Source: Trametes villosa | Taxonomy: Eukaryota > Basidiomycota > Agaricomycetes > Polyporales > Polyporaceae | Direction of reading: 5' to 3' | DNA: 64,000 nt | Assembly: GCA_002964805.2 (NCBI GenBank) | Contig: PUDQ02000079.1 | Location: 124,001-188,000, forward strand | In this document: positions 1 through 11,527 of the stretch, in pieces | Numbering within the stretch: the first letter of the stretch is position 1 | Layout of the letters: every line of letters starts with the position of its first letter | Notes under the pieces: generated by a model | The model's input: only the letters and a program-made list of their open reading frames with translations | Told to the model about the DNA's origin: nothing | Databases searched by the model: none | Position numbers and translations under genes: made by a program

Positions 1-464
1 CAGTGCTCTCGTATGGCTGCCGTAGTCGACGGTTTACAGCGGGCAGGCTCTCAAGAGTGTCGACTGGGATAGCACAAGTATGTTTTATGCCAGAAAACAT
101 AAGTAGTGGTGGCCTCGTGGCGCGGGAGACGCCCTGAAAGGCAAAAGGTAGCTTGATTGGGGCGGAGCTGGAACTTCTGATGGGGGACTAGCGCGGTCAC
201 ATGACGATGTTGGGATTGGGTTCGCACGCGTCCCCAGCCAGCACACCCAGCCTTAAGTTACTTACTTGTCCTCTCCTCCTCCTCCCGCCCCTTCCCGCCC
301 CCGCCCCGTCGTCCCCGCCCCCCTTGACGGCGCTCCGTCAACACGTGTACCGACGTCCGACCCGCTCTGTCCGACGCCCGCACACACCGCCGCAGGCCCC
401 GACGACTGATCGCCATCTCCGCCCATCTGTATCCACACCTTCCTTTGTCTCTCTGGGTCTCGCT
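1..464. other. upstream region of the Wee1 kinase gene
   Basis: No separate gene is visible here. The stretch at 270-340 is rich in C and T, the kind of pyrimidine tract that lies just upstream of many basidiomycete transcription starts. The kinase reading frame is open back to an ATG at 201. The predicted residues between 201 and 464 (low-complexity Leu/Pro/Arg) do not look like protein and more likely represent 5' UTR. Confidence 0.5.
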
Positions 465-3400
465 ATGCTCCTCTCCCCCAACCCCGAGTACATCGCCTTC
501 AGACCATCAAAACGTGACTCCAGCATGTCCCCCTCGTGCCGCTCCTCCACTCCCCGCTTCCTCAGCACGCCCCCAAGACAATCAGCCAACTCCCCCTTCG
601 CATTCGACTCCCCCATGCTCACGCCCTCCCCCCTCAGACGCCAGGCCCTGCCCATCCCCGCTCCGGTAGAACAGGACGACGTCTTCCAGTCGCCTCTCCG
701 CGCATATAGCCCGTACTCGCACCGCTCTTCGTTCGAACATGGTTCCTCTATGGCTATCGACGACGACGACGATCTCTTTCTCGGGCCTGCTTCCTCCTCG
801 TCCTCGCATATAATCCCTCCCTCCTCGCCTGCACCCCTCCGTACACCGCTTCGCACACCGATCAAGGACTCGCTGCAATATTCGCCTGACCGCGCTGCTT
901 TGTCCGTCAAACACCTCAACGCCGTCCCGTCTCTGATCGCTTCTGCAAGCGCCGGCACTAAGCGCAAACCGACGCCCATATGCACCACCCCCTCTCGCAG
1001 CCGAACCATGACGCCGCTCAACGTCACCTCCGCTGCCGCTACCCGTCCCCACCCAGATTCTGGCTCTCTGCTCTTCGACCGCCTCGCGCCCATCTCCGCC
1101 CCCCGTTTCTGCTCACGCACCCCCCAGAGCAAGGCGGAGACCGAGCTCCATCTAAAGAAGCAGGCAGAGACGATGACCATGTTGAGCATTCGCGACCTCG
1201 ATCACTCTCCGGACGAGAGCGACCAGGACTCGGATACGGACGAGAAGGGGACAATAGACCACCAGCAGCGTCTCTTTCTGGCAACTCCCGGCGGCTCAGG
1301 CGCACCATTATCCTCTATAAAGCCCAGGACGCGCCTCAAGCCCATCGCCAACGTCAAGTCCCCCGGCCTCGAGGTCTTGACGCGCAAGGGCCTCATCAAC
1401 GACGAAGAGGTCGCCGAGGCCGTCTCTCCCGGCGGCCACGTTACCAAGCGGCGCGCCCGCACACGCCCCGTGTCCGCCGAGCTGCTCGATTCGGTGCACA
1501 ATACGCCCGCTGCCTTTCATACTCAGGTGAGCCACTCCCTTTGTGGCGTCCTAGCCACACCGTGGCTGATAGCCGCGGGCGCGCAGACCACATCCACCCC
1601 ACGCATAAATGAGAGCGTGGGCGCCAGCAGCGTCGCCTTCCCTTCCGCTCGCACCATGCGCACCCGCACCAAGTCCAACTCTTCCACGACCTCCTCCGAA
1701 TCCGGTTCGCCGCGGCGTCGGCTCCACCCCACCGCCAGCGCTATGCCTCGCACTCGCACCCAGTCGCATACAAGCCGCACCCTGAACCGCCTTCAGAGCT
1801 CTAGCTCGGCTACACTGTTCTTCGGGCCTGCAATCACACGTAGTACGACCAGCGTCAACAAGGGCTCCACGAAGCGCGGCAGTAGGGCGCCCTCAACAGC
1901 GAACTCTCCTGCCCAGCCTTTGTTCCTCCAGCCCGACACGCCTTCCGCTCACCGTCCCAAGATCGTGAGTCGCCACAGCTACGCCGGATCAGATGGTCAG
2001 CCTGCGTGGGCGTGGACGAGTAGGTCGCCTGCGGCAACGACATCATCGCCGCCACCTGCCACTGGACGGAAGCGTCTCGAGTCGGACTCTTCGGAGGACG
2101 AGGCGGACATCTTCTTCAGCAGCGGTCACGCCGACTCGTCGTTTGCAATCAGCCTGCAGAAAGGAGGTACGCCCAGTCCGAAGAAGAAGCAGAAGCGCGA
2201 GAACCTCGACCCGCTACCGAAGAAGTTCCGTCCTCGGGACTCTGGTGTCGTCCTCGACGACAGCGATGAGGACCTCGACATTCCACTGGAGCACGGGGCG
2301 GACTTCTTGACGGCTGCCATGCCACGGGCTTCAACGTCCGTCAGCACGATGGGGTCGTCGAGCGACGAACACGAGCTCATCACTCCAGGGTTCGCTCCTT
2401 CTGCTGCTTCCGGCTGGCCATCGGTCAACGGGTGGCCTTCCGTCAACATCGCCAGCCCCGACGACGACCACGCGAACAGCTCCCAGATGGGCATCAGCCG
2501 CAGCGTGGATGCCTTCATCCTGAAGACTCTTGCCGCGGGCGGGTCTGTATCCACCCGCGGCGACGCGGAGCCGAAGCGCGTCCCGGGCACCCCAGTGAAG
2601 AAGGTCAAGACCGCGCATCTCGTCGGCGGCGTCCAGCGGCCGTGGCAAAGCGCGGTGGCGCACAAGATCGGCTTCAAGGACTTTGACGACGTGTCGGACT
2701 CGAGCAGCATCGGTGCAGCGAAGGGCAAGGGCAAGGCGAAGCCGCGGAAGAGTCTTCCGGCGGCCTTCCCCGGGCTCGGGCGGATGAAGGAGGCTAGGAG
2801 TGTTCGGAAGGAGCGGGGGTTGATGGGTCCCCCGACGGGAGACATGGATGGAGATGCGGATGAGGCGGAGAGTCCGACGGTGGGGAAGGATGGGAAGTAC
2901 AGCGGTCTTGGGCTCGGGCGGCCGACGTCCACCCTGCCTCCGTTCGCCCGACCTACGGGTGACGGAAGGGTAGGACGGGCGAGCTGGCTCATGCGCAGGA
3001 GCAGCAGCGGTGCGTTCTCGAGTTCTAGCGACGCGTCTTCTGTGAACGCGACGCCGACGAGGCTCAGTCCGAAAGGTGCGCATACATCCACTCATCTGTT
3101 GTTTCGAGGTACTTACCGTGTGACAGAATGGGCACTACCACCACCACGGGTGCCTACGCCCGCTTCCCCGCTGAAGCACAGTTTCGGAACCGCCAGCCGT
3201 TCTACCTCTGGCTCATCCTCGTCAACCGCAACCAACTCGCCTACAGTCAACGCCGGCTCGAAGATCACGTTCGCCCTCCCGACGCGCGAACGCCGTATCA
3301 GCCAGAACCTCCCCGCGCTGCGCACGCCAGCCACCGGCATCTTCGCAACTGCAACTCGGCCACACACGCATGCTCACCCTGCACGACAAGCGCAGCCACA

Positions 3401-4730
3401 GTCGGCGGTGCGCAGCAGACGCCTCTCCGCGCCCTCGGACGAGGAGAAGCCCGGATGCTTCGCACGCGAGTTTGTGGAGATCGATGAGGTTGGGAGCGGG
3501 GAGTTTGGCCGGGTTTTGAAGGTGCGCTACAAGGATGTATCGCGGGGCGATACGGTGTTCGCGGTCAAGAAGTCGAAGCGGTTCGAGGGCGCTAAGCATC
3601 GGTGAGTGATCCTCCGGATTCTAGTTTGTCATGGGACACGGTGTTTGCACCAGTGGTCCGTCTTGAGGGCCTATGCCCGGTTTCGCACCGCGGTCAGCAC
3701 GACGGCGAGTGGTTGCGGGGCACTTCTCTTTCCGTCTGTTTGTTCCCTGCACAGGACGGCTTCTGACCAGTTTCGTTCACAGCCTGCGTCTTCGCGAAGA
3801 GGTCGATATCCTAAAGCACCTCTCGGACGCCGCTGCGCGCTCAACGGACGCAGCGGTCCGCGCGGCCGGCCGCCACCCGAACATCCTGGGCTACGTCGAC
3901 AGCTGGGAGGAAGACGAGACGCTGTACATCCAGACGGAGCTGTGCGAGCTCGGGAACCTGGCGCACTTCCTGTGGGAGTACGGGCGCGCGTTCCCGCGGC
4001 TGGACGAGGCGCGGGTGTGGAAGATCATGGCGGAGCTCTCGTCGGGGCTGCGCTTCATCCACGACGCGGGCGTCATCCACCTCGACCTGAAGCCGGCGAA
4101 CATCTTCCTCACGGGCGAGGGCCGGTTCAAGATCGGGGACTTTGGGATGGCATCTGTGTGGCCGCGGCCGACGCCGCCGGGCGAGGCGCAGCTCATCCCT
4201 GGCGCGAAGCCCGCGGGGTTCGAGCGCGAGGGCGACAAGTTGTACCTCGCGCCGGAGGTGCTGCAAGGACGGTACGGGAAGGCTGCGGACGTGTTCAGCC
4301 TGGGGATGACGATGCTCGAGGCGGCGTCGAATATCGTCGTGCCAGACCAGTGCGTGTTTCCGCGTTGTGCATCTTACAGGACAGTTGCTGATGATGACGG
4401 TGGTGCAGGGGCGAAGCATGGCACCGGCTCCGCCGCGAAGACTTCAGCCAGGTCGAGCTGGACGCGAGCCCGGAGCTGTGGGAGCTGCTGAAGAGCATGA
4501 TGCGCGCGGCGCCTGCGCTGCGGATCGGGATCACGCTCGTGGACACGCACCCGGTCGTCGTGCGCGCACGGCGGGCGATGGAGCGGATGCGGGCGCAGTG
4601 GGGCCCAGTGTTTGGGGCGTCGCCGCTCGGGGCGGTCCCGGACGGGTTCCTGGACGACATCCTCGGCCGGGGAAGGCGTCTGATGGACGACGATGAGGAC
4701 GAGGACTGGGACATGGAGCTGGGCGCGTGA
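465..4730 (+). CDS. wee1: Wee1/Swe1-type protein kinase, inhibitor of CDK1
   Basis: Predicted Wee1-family kinase, which phosphorylates the inhibitory Tyr of CDK1 and delays mitosis. Joined exons 465-1526, 1587-3075, 3127-3601, 3783-4349 and 4409-4730 give 1304 residues in one frame. The first 950 or so residues are Ser/Pro-rich and disordered, as in other Wee1/Swe1 proteins. The C-terminal kinase domain shows a glycine loop (GSGEFGRV), the ATP-site Lys in FAVKK, the catalytic loop HLDLKPANIF and the Mg-binding GDFGMA. HLDLKP instead of HRDLKP, and the preceding FAREFVEIDEVGSG, are typical of Wee1. The first two introns (60 and 51 nt) are multiples of three without stops, so retention would leave the frame open. 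An in-frame ATG exists at 201. I prefer 465 because protein-like sequence begins there. Confidence 0.85.
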
Positions 4731-6652
4731 GTGCCTTGCTGCCGCCTGTCCTGGTTCGTCGGTGGTTACGTTGTGAGCCTATGCGTTTCTCTTCTCTCTT
4801 GCAATATTCGCCATGCCCCCTTCTTCGAGAATGTGTCTTTTTTTCGTATACAGATAGCTATGCCTGCTTGTTTGGATAGCCTCGACTGCCTTTGGGGTCT
4901 TGGTTACGATATGATTAATGTCGCGATGTAGCAACAGTTCACGTTCAATGCCCCTTCCCCGTCTCTCTCACTGCACTTTCCCCTCGCATCCCCCCATCGG
5001 TCTCCATGTCCCTCGTCACCGTCACCACTTGACTCTCGAACGTCCGTCACCATCCACACGCACCCTCGCATCCCCCACGGACCCGTTACGCCCCCTTGCA
5101 CGTCGCAATGCCCCCTCCTCACCACTCCGCCCTGGTTGCGAGAGACTGTTTCCCGCGCGCGGACGATCTGGATTGACTATCTATACCTCGCTCGCAGCCA
5201 GCGGCACGTACATTCACCCATCCAATCCCGTATGCGTACTCCTCTTTCTGACTCCTTTTTCCGCTTCACCTTATCTTGCATTATGTTGGTACAGTAGATG
5301 ACTTGGTTGACCCCGGAGCTTGTGCACATATACAGTCGTAATCGTATCGCATGCCGTTTGAATGAATACCATGATGTTTTTCGCAGCGACTTGGCTGGGT
5401 GGGTGCGGTTATGACCGGGCCGAGGACGAGGTACGGACGTTGGACCGTGTGGACGCCAGTGGGCGATCGGGCGCGGGGGGCGGGGTAATAGAGCGCGGGC
5501 CAATGGTTGCGCGGCGGAGGGCTCGGAGGGCGGGGAGGGCCGTTCCGGTTCAAGGCCGACGGGGCGGGGGCCGGGCGGCGGGTGCGCGCCGGAGAGGAGG
5601 GCGGGCAGATGCCGTCATGGGCAGTCGATCAGCGCGCCAGGCACGGCGAGTCCGCGCGCACGTCCGAGGAACATACCCGGGCAGACGCCGAGCACGCACG
5701 CACCGCGCAGGGCGTGATAGATTGGGGGCGAGCTCAGGCTCGGGCTCAGCGCATCAGCATCGCGAGGGCGATAGCGTGCGCGACTCAGACTAGCGGGGCG
5801 GGCACGGCGGGCACTCGCTCGGCTGGGGGCACTCGCGCCAGAGCTCGAGAGGCTGAAGTGGAGGAGGAGGAGCAGGCTGCGACGCCACGAGGGCTGGGCT
5901 CATATGGCCTTGTAAGTGCGCCAACATTCCTCGCAGTTGGGAGACCGGGCGTGGAGGGAGCGGAGGGTGTGCTCGCCGCGGACGGACGGCGGGGCGCTAT
6001 GCCATACAGGGAAGGGCCGAGGGGGACGGACGACGAGCTCGCGCTCTCGCCAGTCGCGTCTGCCCGTCCGCGCGGACCACCGCCCGAAGCCGCCTGGACG
6101 CGATGCGCCTCTGAGCACCCTCCACGCTCTCCGGCCAAGCGCGGCGAGCCGACTGGCCACCCAGCACCAGTCATGGGGGCCCTCGTCTGCACACAAGTTG
6201 AGAGGAGGGTGCGGGCGTGGGGAGCGGGACGATAACACTCCCCCCGATCCGGATCTGTGTGAGAATCGGCGTGCTTGGCTGCCTTTCTTCTCCTCTCATC
6301 CTCGCCCTTTCTCTTCCTCCCTCTCTCTCGCTCTTCCTTGCTCTTCCCCCCGCGCGCGCTCCCGCCCCCAGCGCACCGCTGTTCACCGCCCCCGAGAGCT
6401 GAATCCGCGAGGAACGAGCCGAGCGCGAGGGCTGTGCCGGACTGGGTCGGTGGGTGATTGCCCGCCGGTCATCTGCTGCATCAAATAGACGCGCTGTTTG
6501 CCTTTGCGCCGTTCCTGGCCCTCGACTCCCTCTCCCTCCAGCCATCTCCCAATCATTTCTCGTCCCGACCCTAGCCTCTTCTCTTCCTCGTCCCTCCGTC
6601 CCCTTCCCTGTCCTCCCTGTCCACCGCCAGTCCCCTCCTGGCCCCCATTCAA
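4731..6652. promoter_or_regulatory. long leader/promoter region of the homeobox gene
   Basis: About 1.9 kb between the kinase stop and the homeobox start. The first 500 bases look like 3' flank. From about 5430 to 6240 base composition is strongly GC-rich and gives open frames on both strands (one of 242 codons on +) with Arg/Gly/Ala-rich translations resembling no family. From about 6280 to 6650 a nearly continuous CT-rich tract runs up to the start codon, as expected for a basidiomycete core promoter and 5' UTR. Long leaders are common for developmental regulators. No TATA box stands out. Confidence 0.4.
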
Positions 6653-9620
6653 ATGCTCTCCCACCCCCGTCCCCTCCCTCCCTCCCAAGACGCGGACAAC
6701 TCAAACATCCCACCCCACGATCCTTCCTCCCACCTCCCCGCCTCCAACCACAACCACACCCAGCACCACCACCAACACCAGCAACAGCAGCCCGCTCTCT
6801 ACCACGTCGTCCCCCACCCCAGCCGTCCCCAGCAGCACGCCGTCCAGCACAATCCCTACGCCCTCCCCGGCCCTCAAACCGGCTTTGAGCACCTCCACCA
6901 CAACCAGCCCGCCCTCCACCCCCTCGACCACCCCCATCCCCACTCGCTGCACCCCCACCATCACCAGCAGAACCAGACCTGCGTCCCCGCCCTCATCCCC
7001 CCAGGCATGGACCCCTCCCAGGTCGACATCCGCACCTTCTACCCCTACACCCCCAACGAGGTCAAGCACCGCAAGCGCACCACCCGCGCCCAGCTCAAGG
7101 TCCTCGAGGGCGTGTACAAGTATGACACAAAGCCCAACGCGTCCCTCCGCAAGAAGCTCGCGGCTGAGCTCGACATGACTCCCCGCGGTGTCCAGGTACT
7201 TTTTCCCTTCGCGCGTCCCCTCCTGCGCCCTCGCGCGCCCCGTGTCTCTCTGATCGCCCCCTCCCTCTAGGTCTGGTTCCAGAATCGGCGTGCAAAAACA
7301 AAGCAGCAGGCCAAGAAGGCAGAGGCCGCCATCGCTGGAAAGTCATCGGACGCCACCGCGACCGCCGCCGCCGCCTCGTCCAACCCCGCGATCGCGCCCC
7401 GGCCAGATGGCGACGAGGACGACGACGCCGAAGACGCAGACGAGCCTTCCCTCGCGCTTCCCGCGTCGCCACTGCCCCCATCGTCGTCCGAGGACGTCTC
7501 GCCAGAGACCCTCGCGACGGCAGACAGTGCTCCCGCGAACGCGAACGCCAGCGCGCCCCAGGACAACGAACAGTCCAACTCTACTTCTGATAGCCGCCGT
7601 GGATCGCTCGCGCATCCCGGCTGGCCTCCCGCTGCTTCTCCCTCGATCGCTACGGCAGCAGCCCCTCCTTCCACGGCTCCGTCGTCTGCACTTAGCAGTC
7701 CTAGTCCCGCGAACCACCTCGACAGTTCCCACGTCCGCCTCTCCACCCACCCGCCCTCGGCGACCTCCTCCTACTCCCACAACCACCTCGCGCCCACCGA
7801 GATCTACTCGCAGCGTCGTACGTCGCTACCACCCTCGCTCTCCCACCTCGGAGTCGGTGCGGGAATGGGCATGGGCATGGTGCGCCGACGCGGCGGGTAC
7901 GACCACAACGCGCCGCGGCGCTCGACCGACCTCGGCAGCCACCGCCTCGTCGCGCACCCGTACATCTCAGTCGCCCAGAGCGCCAACGGCGCGCACCACC
8001 ACTACGCCGAGGGCGAGGACGGCGCGCACCCCCAGCCGCAGATCCGGCGCCCGATGCTCGCGCAGCGCTTTACTGCGCCGTTCGTCCCGGGCGCGCACGC
8101 CGCCGCGCTGCACTCGCCGCAACCGCACGCGCACCACCTGCACGCGCACTCGCAGCCCGTGCTCCCCTCGCAGGCGCAGCAGCAGCGTGCGCAGCTCGCG
8201 CAGCGCCAGCACTACGACATCTCGCCCATCCCCGTCGCGCACGCGCACTCGCAGGGCTACAACCAGCCGCCCGCGCACGCCGGCTACGACCTCTTCGCGC
8301 CGCGCCACTCGATCGACGGTTCCGCGCTCGGCCTCACCCAGGCGCACGCGCACGCGCAGATGAGCATGGGCGTCCCCCCGCTCCACATGGACGGCGGCGA
8401 CGCGTTTGCGATGGGCGGCCTTGGCGGTGCATACGCGATCTCGCAGCGACCCGCGCCTGCACCCATCCCGGGCCCCTTACCCTCCCCGAACTTCTCGTTC
8501 GGAAACCCGTTCGCGCCCGCGGCTGCCGGCTCCTCAGGCTCGTCGAACAGCAACTCGGCATCCGGCACGCCGCCCAACGGTGCGTCACCGCCGCTACTAA
8601 GTCTCCGGCGTACAAGCGAGAGCGGCGTGTCGGACGGGGACACGGAGGAGAGCAGCGGCGCACCACTGTCGCGCTTCGGGAGTATCGCGAGCATCGGCGG
8701 AAGCGAGGGCAGCTGGACGAGCGCGTACGTGTCGGAGAACGGCGAGGAGGGCGATGTGTGCGCGAGTCGGCGGATGAGCTGGTGAGTGCCCATCCCCATT
8801 GTCATGTCGTACGCGGTGTTGACTCCGCGGACACAGCGCGTCCGAGTTCCTAGGGATGTTCTCGGAGATGGAGGTCGGGAGCAACGGCGGCACGCCCGCG
8901 CCGCCCGGGATGCACGAGCAGCACCAGCTCCGGCACGCGAGCTCGAACTCGCACCTCTCGCCGAACGCGTACGCCGCGCAGGTGCAGGTGCACTCGCCCG
9001 ACGGGCACATGCTCACGCCCCCCGACGGGGACGGATACCCGTCGCCGTCGTCTGCGTCGACGGTCTCCGCGGGGAGCAACAGCGGCGGCGGCCAGCATAC
9101 CATGTCCCACGATACCACGCAACAGCAGCAGCAGCAGCAACAACCCCAGCAACAGCAATCTCAGCAACAGCACACCGCGAGCGGGAGCCGTATTCAGGGC
9201 CAGAACCACCCGAGAAATACGTCGTCGAGCGAGCTGGCGTACGCGTTGCAGGGCGAGCCGGAGCCATCACGGGCGTACCAGCACCACCACCAGTCCAGTC
9301 CAGGAGAGGACAGCTCAGGACAACTGCAATATCCCATGTACCCCCAGCAGCAGCAGCTCCAGCAGCACGCCGATAACGGCGAGGGCGAGCAAGTCGTGTA
9401 CGGATACGCACAGGACCAGGGGCACTATGCGAAGGGCCCGGTTAACCACTTCCCTACGCTGTATGAGGGGTACGTCTACCCTCATAGCGGCGCGGACGGG
9501 TCGATCCCCGAGGAGGACAACCCGCAGGCGTACGCGGCGGGCGCGATCGAGCTCTCGCATATGTGCGTACCGGCGTCGGAGAGCGTGCACTTCATGGGCG
9601 GGTACATGCAGTACTCGTAG
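6653..9620 (+). CDS. homeodomain transcription factor
   Basis: Exons 6653-7195, 7271-8781 and 8837-9620 join to exactly 945 codons plus stop. The homeodomain lies at about residues 140-200: basic HRKRTTRAQLKVLE, then helix 3 VWFQNRRAKTKQQAK, which is split by the first intron just before VWFQNRR. Flanks are low-complexity: His/Gln/Pro-rich N terminus, Ser/Ala/Pro-rich middle, and Gln-rich C terminus with CAG/CAA runs around 9120-9180 and 9340-9370. By family knowledge this is a nuclear DNA-binding regulator. Mushroom Hom-type factors control fruiting, but I cannot tell which orthologue this is. There is no mating-type partner nearby and the protein does not look like an HD1/HD2 mating factor. 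The second intron restores the frame as ...MSCASEFLGMF. Confidence 0.85.
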
Positions 9621-11527
9621 CCCTCGCCGCTCCCTCCCTCTATCCCGCCAAAATAGCGTCTGGGATCTAGCCCGCCCTGCCTGCTGCTCCACGCCCTGTC
9701 CTGGCGAGCCTTGCGGCTCTCCTGGACATGTACTATCTGCCCCTGTTGTCCTCCTGTCATGTCCCTCGTCGCTGCCCTGTACCTCCTTGCACGCACTCTC
9801 GCCGAACTATCCCTGCTAGCATAGCTCCCGCCCACCGTACATGTCTGCGCCTAATAGTCCCCCGTCCTCTCGCACCCGCAATTCGTCCGTCCCCGCTGTC
9901 CCACAGTCACTCAATCAGTCCCGGCCCCTGCAACCCCCACACGGACCTCGCGCCCGGCCCCATCCCCATCTCCCCTTATTTACAGCCCCGGCTCCATCTT
10001 CGCCCACGTACTCTACATTTCTGCCCGCGTGTACAGCTATCGCCCCGCATCCGCTCACCACCGTCGTCGTCCCCTAACACTTATTCGTCATTTGCGCGCG
10101 CGCCGCCGCGCTGTCTGTCCTTGACCGCCGCCCGTGCGTTGCCTCGCCCTTGCCCTGCGCCCGCCTGCTCCCCAGGCGACGGTGTCTGTCGTAGCCTACT
10201 GTAGAACCCGTATAGTCGTCTCCATCTGTCGCTCCTTGCTTGTTCGATTATCGGCTTCTTTGACTTCTGTCCGTCCCCGTCGTCTGTCGCGCGCGGCCGC
10301 GCGCGCACCTGTCTATACCTCTCCCCCGGGCGGGCGTTATGTCCGCCTGGTAATGATTCCCACCGCTGTCGACGACCGGCCCTGCCTTCGAATTCGCTCC
10401 CGGGCGGGTGCAGTCGACGTCGCCTCGCAGCGCGCTGTACATAGGTCCCGTAGTGTCATCTGTACATACTGTATAGTGTGTAGAGCAGCCGTCTTGCGCT
10501 CGACGTTATCAATCATCCCAAGCGGATCGTCGCCGCACCGCCCGCCTCGCCCGTACCTATTCGCCTCCTTCCCGCTGCCAGTGCCACCCGCCGGCATTAC
10601 CAGCGCACGCTCCGCGAAGCGCGCCCTGCCGCCGCACACATGTACACAACAAGCCCCTGCCGAAGCCGAAGCCGCGGGGGCGAACAACACGACGACCGTA
10701 GTTCACCGGACTGGTACTGTACTGCATCGCATCGCACGGACTATGATGATGATAGGGCCGTATGTATGTACGGGCATGACGTGCGGATCCGCACCCAGCA
10801 TCCTCGCGAACTGCAGCGTGATTGTGGCCGCGTCGTTGAGGCTTTGCGGCGATGGCAGGATGCGCATGTCATCACCCCCCGCCCTGTCGCCCACACCACT
10901 GACCGGGCACTGCCTCCGACGACGGCGCTGTCGCTCCTGAGGCCTGAGGGCTGGGAGCTGATGTCGACGCAGCGGTGCGAGCTTGAGCTTAGGCCGCGCC
11001 TGCCGTCCCGTGCGACCGCGAGGGCAATGCGTTGATAGTGGCGGGATGGGCTCGCGGCGGTTCACAGACCGGAGCGAAGCAGGCAGAGCGCATGTCGTAT
11101 GCGAGTATGTCGCCCGTCGTCGACGAGCGCGATGACGGCACCCAACCACACCGGAGCGCGCGCACGGGCATCCCGCAGCTCGCAATGCGCGACCCACCTG
11201 CCCTCCGTGGGCGCAAGGAGTGGGCGGCAGGGCGCAATCGCAACACGCGTCGCAATCTATCCGTAGGGGGCAGGCTGGGAGGGAGCGCGCCAGTTTGCCT
11301 CGCTGATAGATGAGCACGCACGCCCGCGCGGATCCACCCTTCCCCGTCCTTCGCCATCATGCTCTCCCCGGCTCCCACATCCATCCCATCCCACCCAGCG
11401 CACACCAGCTCTCTCTCCCGCCCCGTGGGGAAGCGCACGTCAAACCTGCGATCCGGCGACCTCCGTGCATGCACGCATGCGGCTGGGCGATCGCCCGGCC
11501 CGTGCAGACGTCGGACGGTATGCGGCT
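9621..11527. other. convergent intergenic region
   Basis: About 1.9 kb between the stops of the homeobox gene (+) and the RING gene (-). The first 500 bases are C/T-rich. Several overlapping open frames are present on both strands between 9700 and 11400. Their translations are Arg/Pro-rich, show no domain, and look like by-products of GC-rich DNA. I see no convincing gene. Long 3' UTRs of either gene or an unrecognised non-coding RNA could lie here. Confidence 0.4.

Noticed and set aside
338..1189. 283-codon open frame on the minus strand
   Set aside because: It lies opposite the Wee1 coding sequence, which has the better-supported frame and splice structure. Its Arg/Gly/Glu-rich translation is a shadow of GC-rich Ser/Pro codons.
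5507..6235. 242-codon open frame in the homeobox leader
   Set aside because: Low-complexity Arg/Ala/Gly translation, no start context or domain, and equally open frames on the opposite strand. Kept only as a question in the findings.
7290..8363. 357-codon open frame on the plus strand
   Set aside because: It is a second frame of the homeobox gene exon 2. Its Arg/Thr-rich repeats arise from the GC-rich coding sequence; the homeodomain frame joins exactly across both introns.
10134..10940. 268-codon open frame in the gap after the homeobox gene
   Set aside because: Overlapped by open frames on the other strand, no domain, no splicing logic. Typical of GC-rich spacer DNA.
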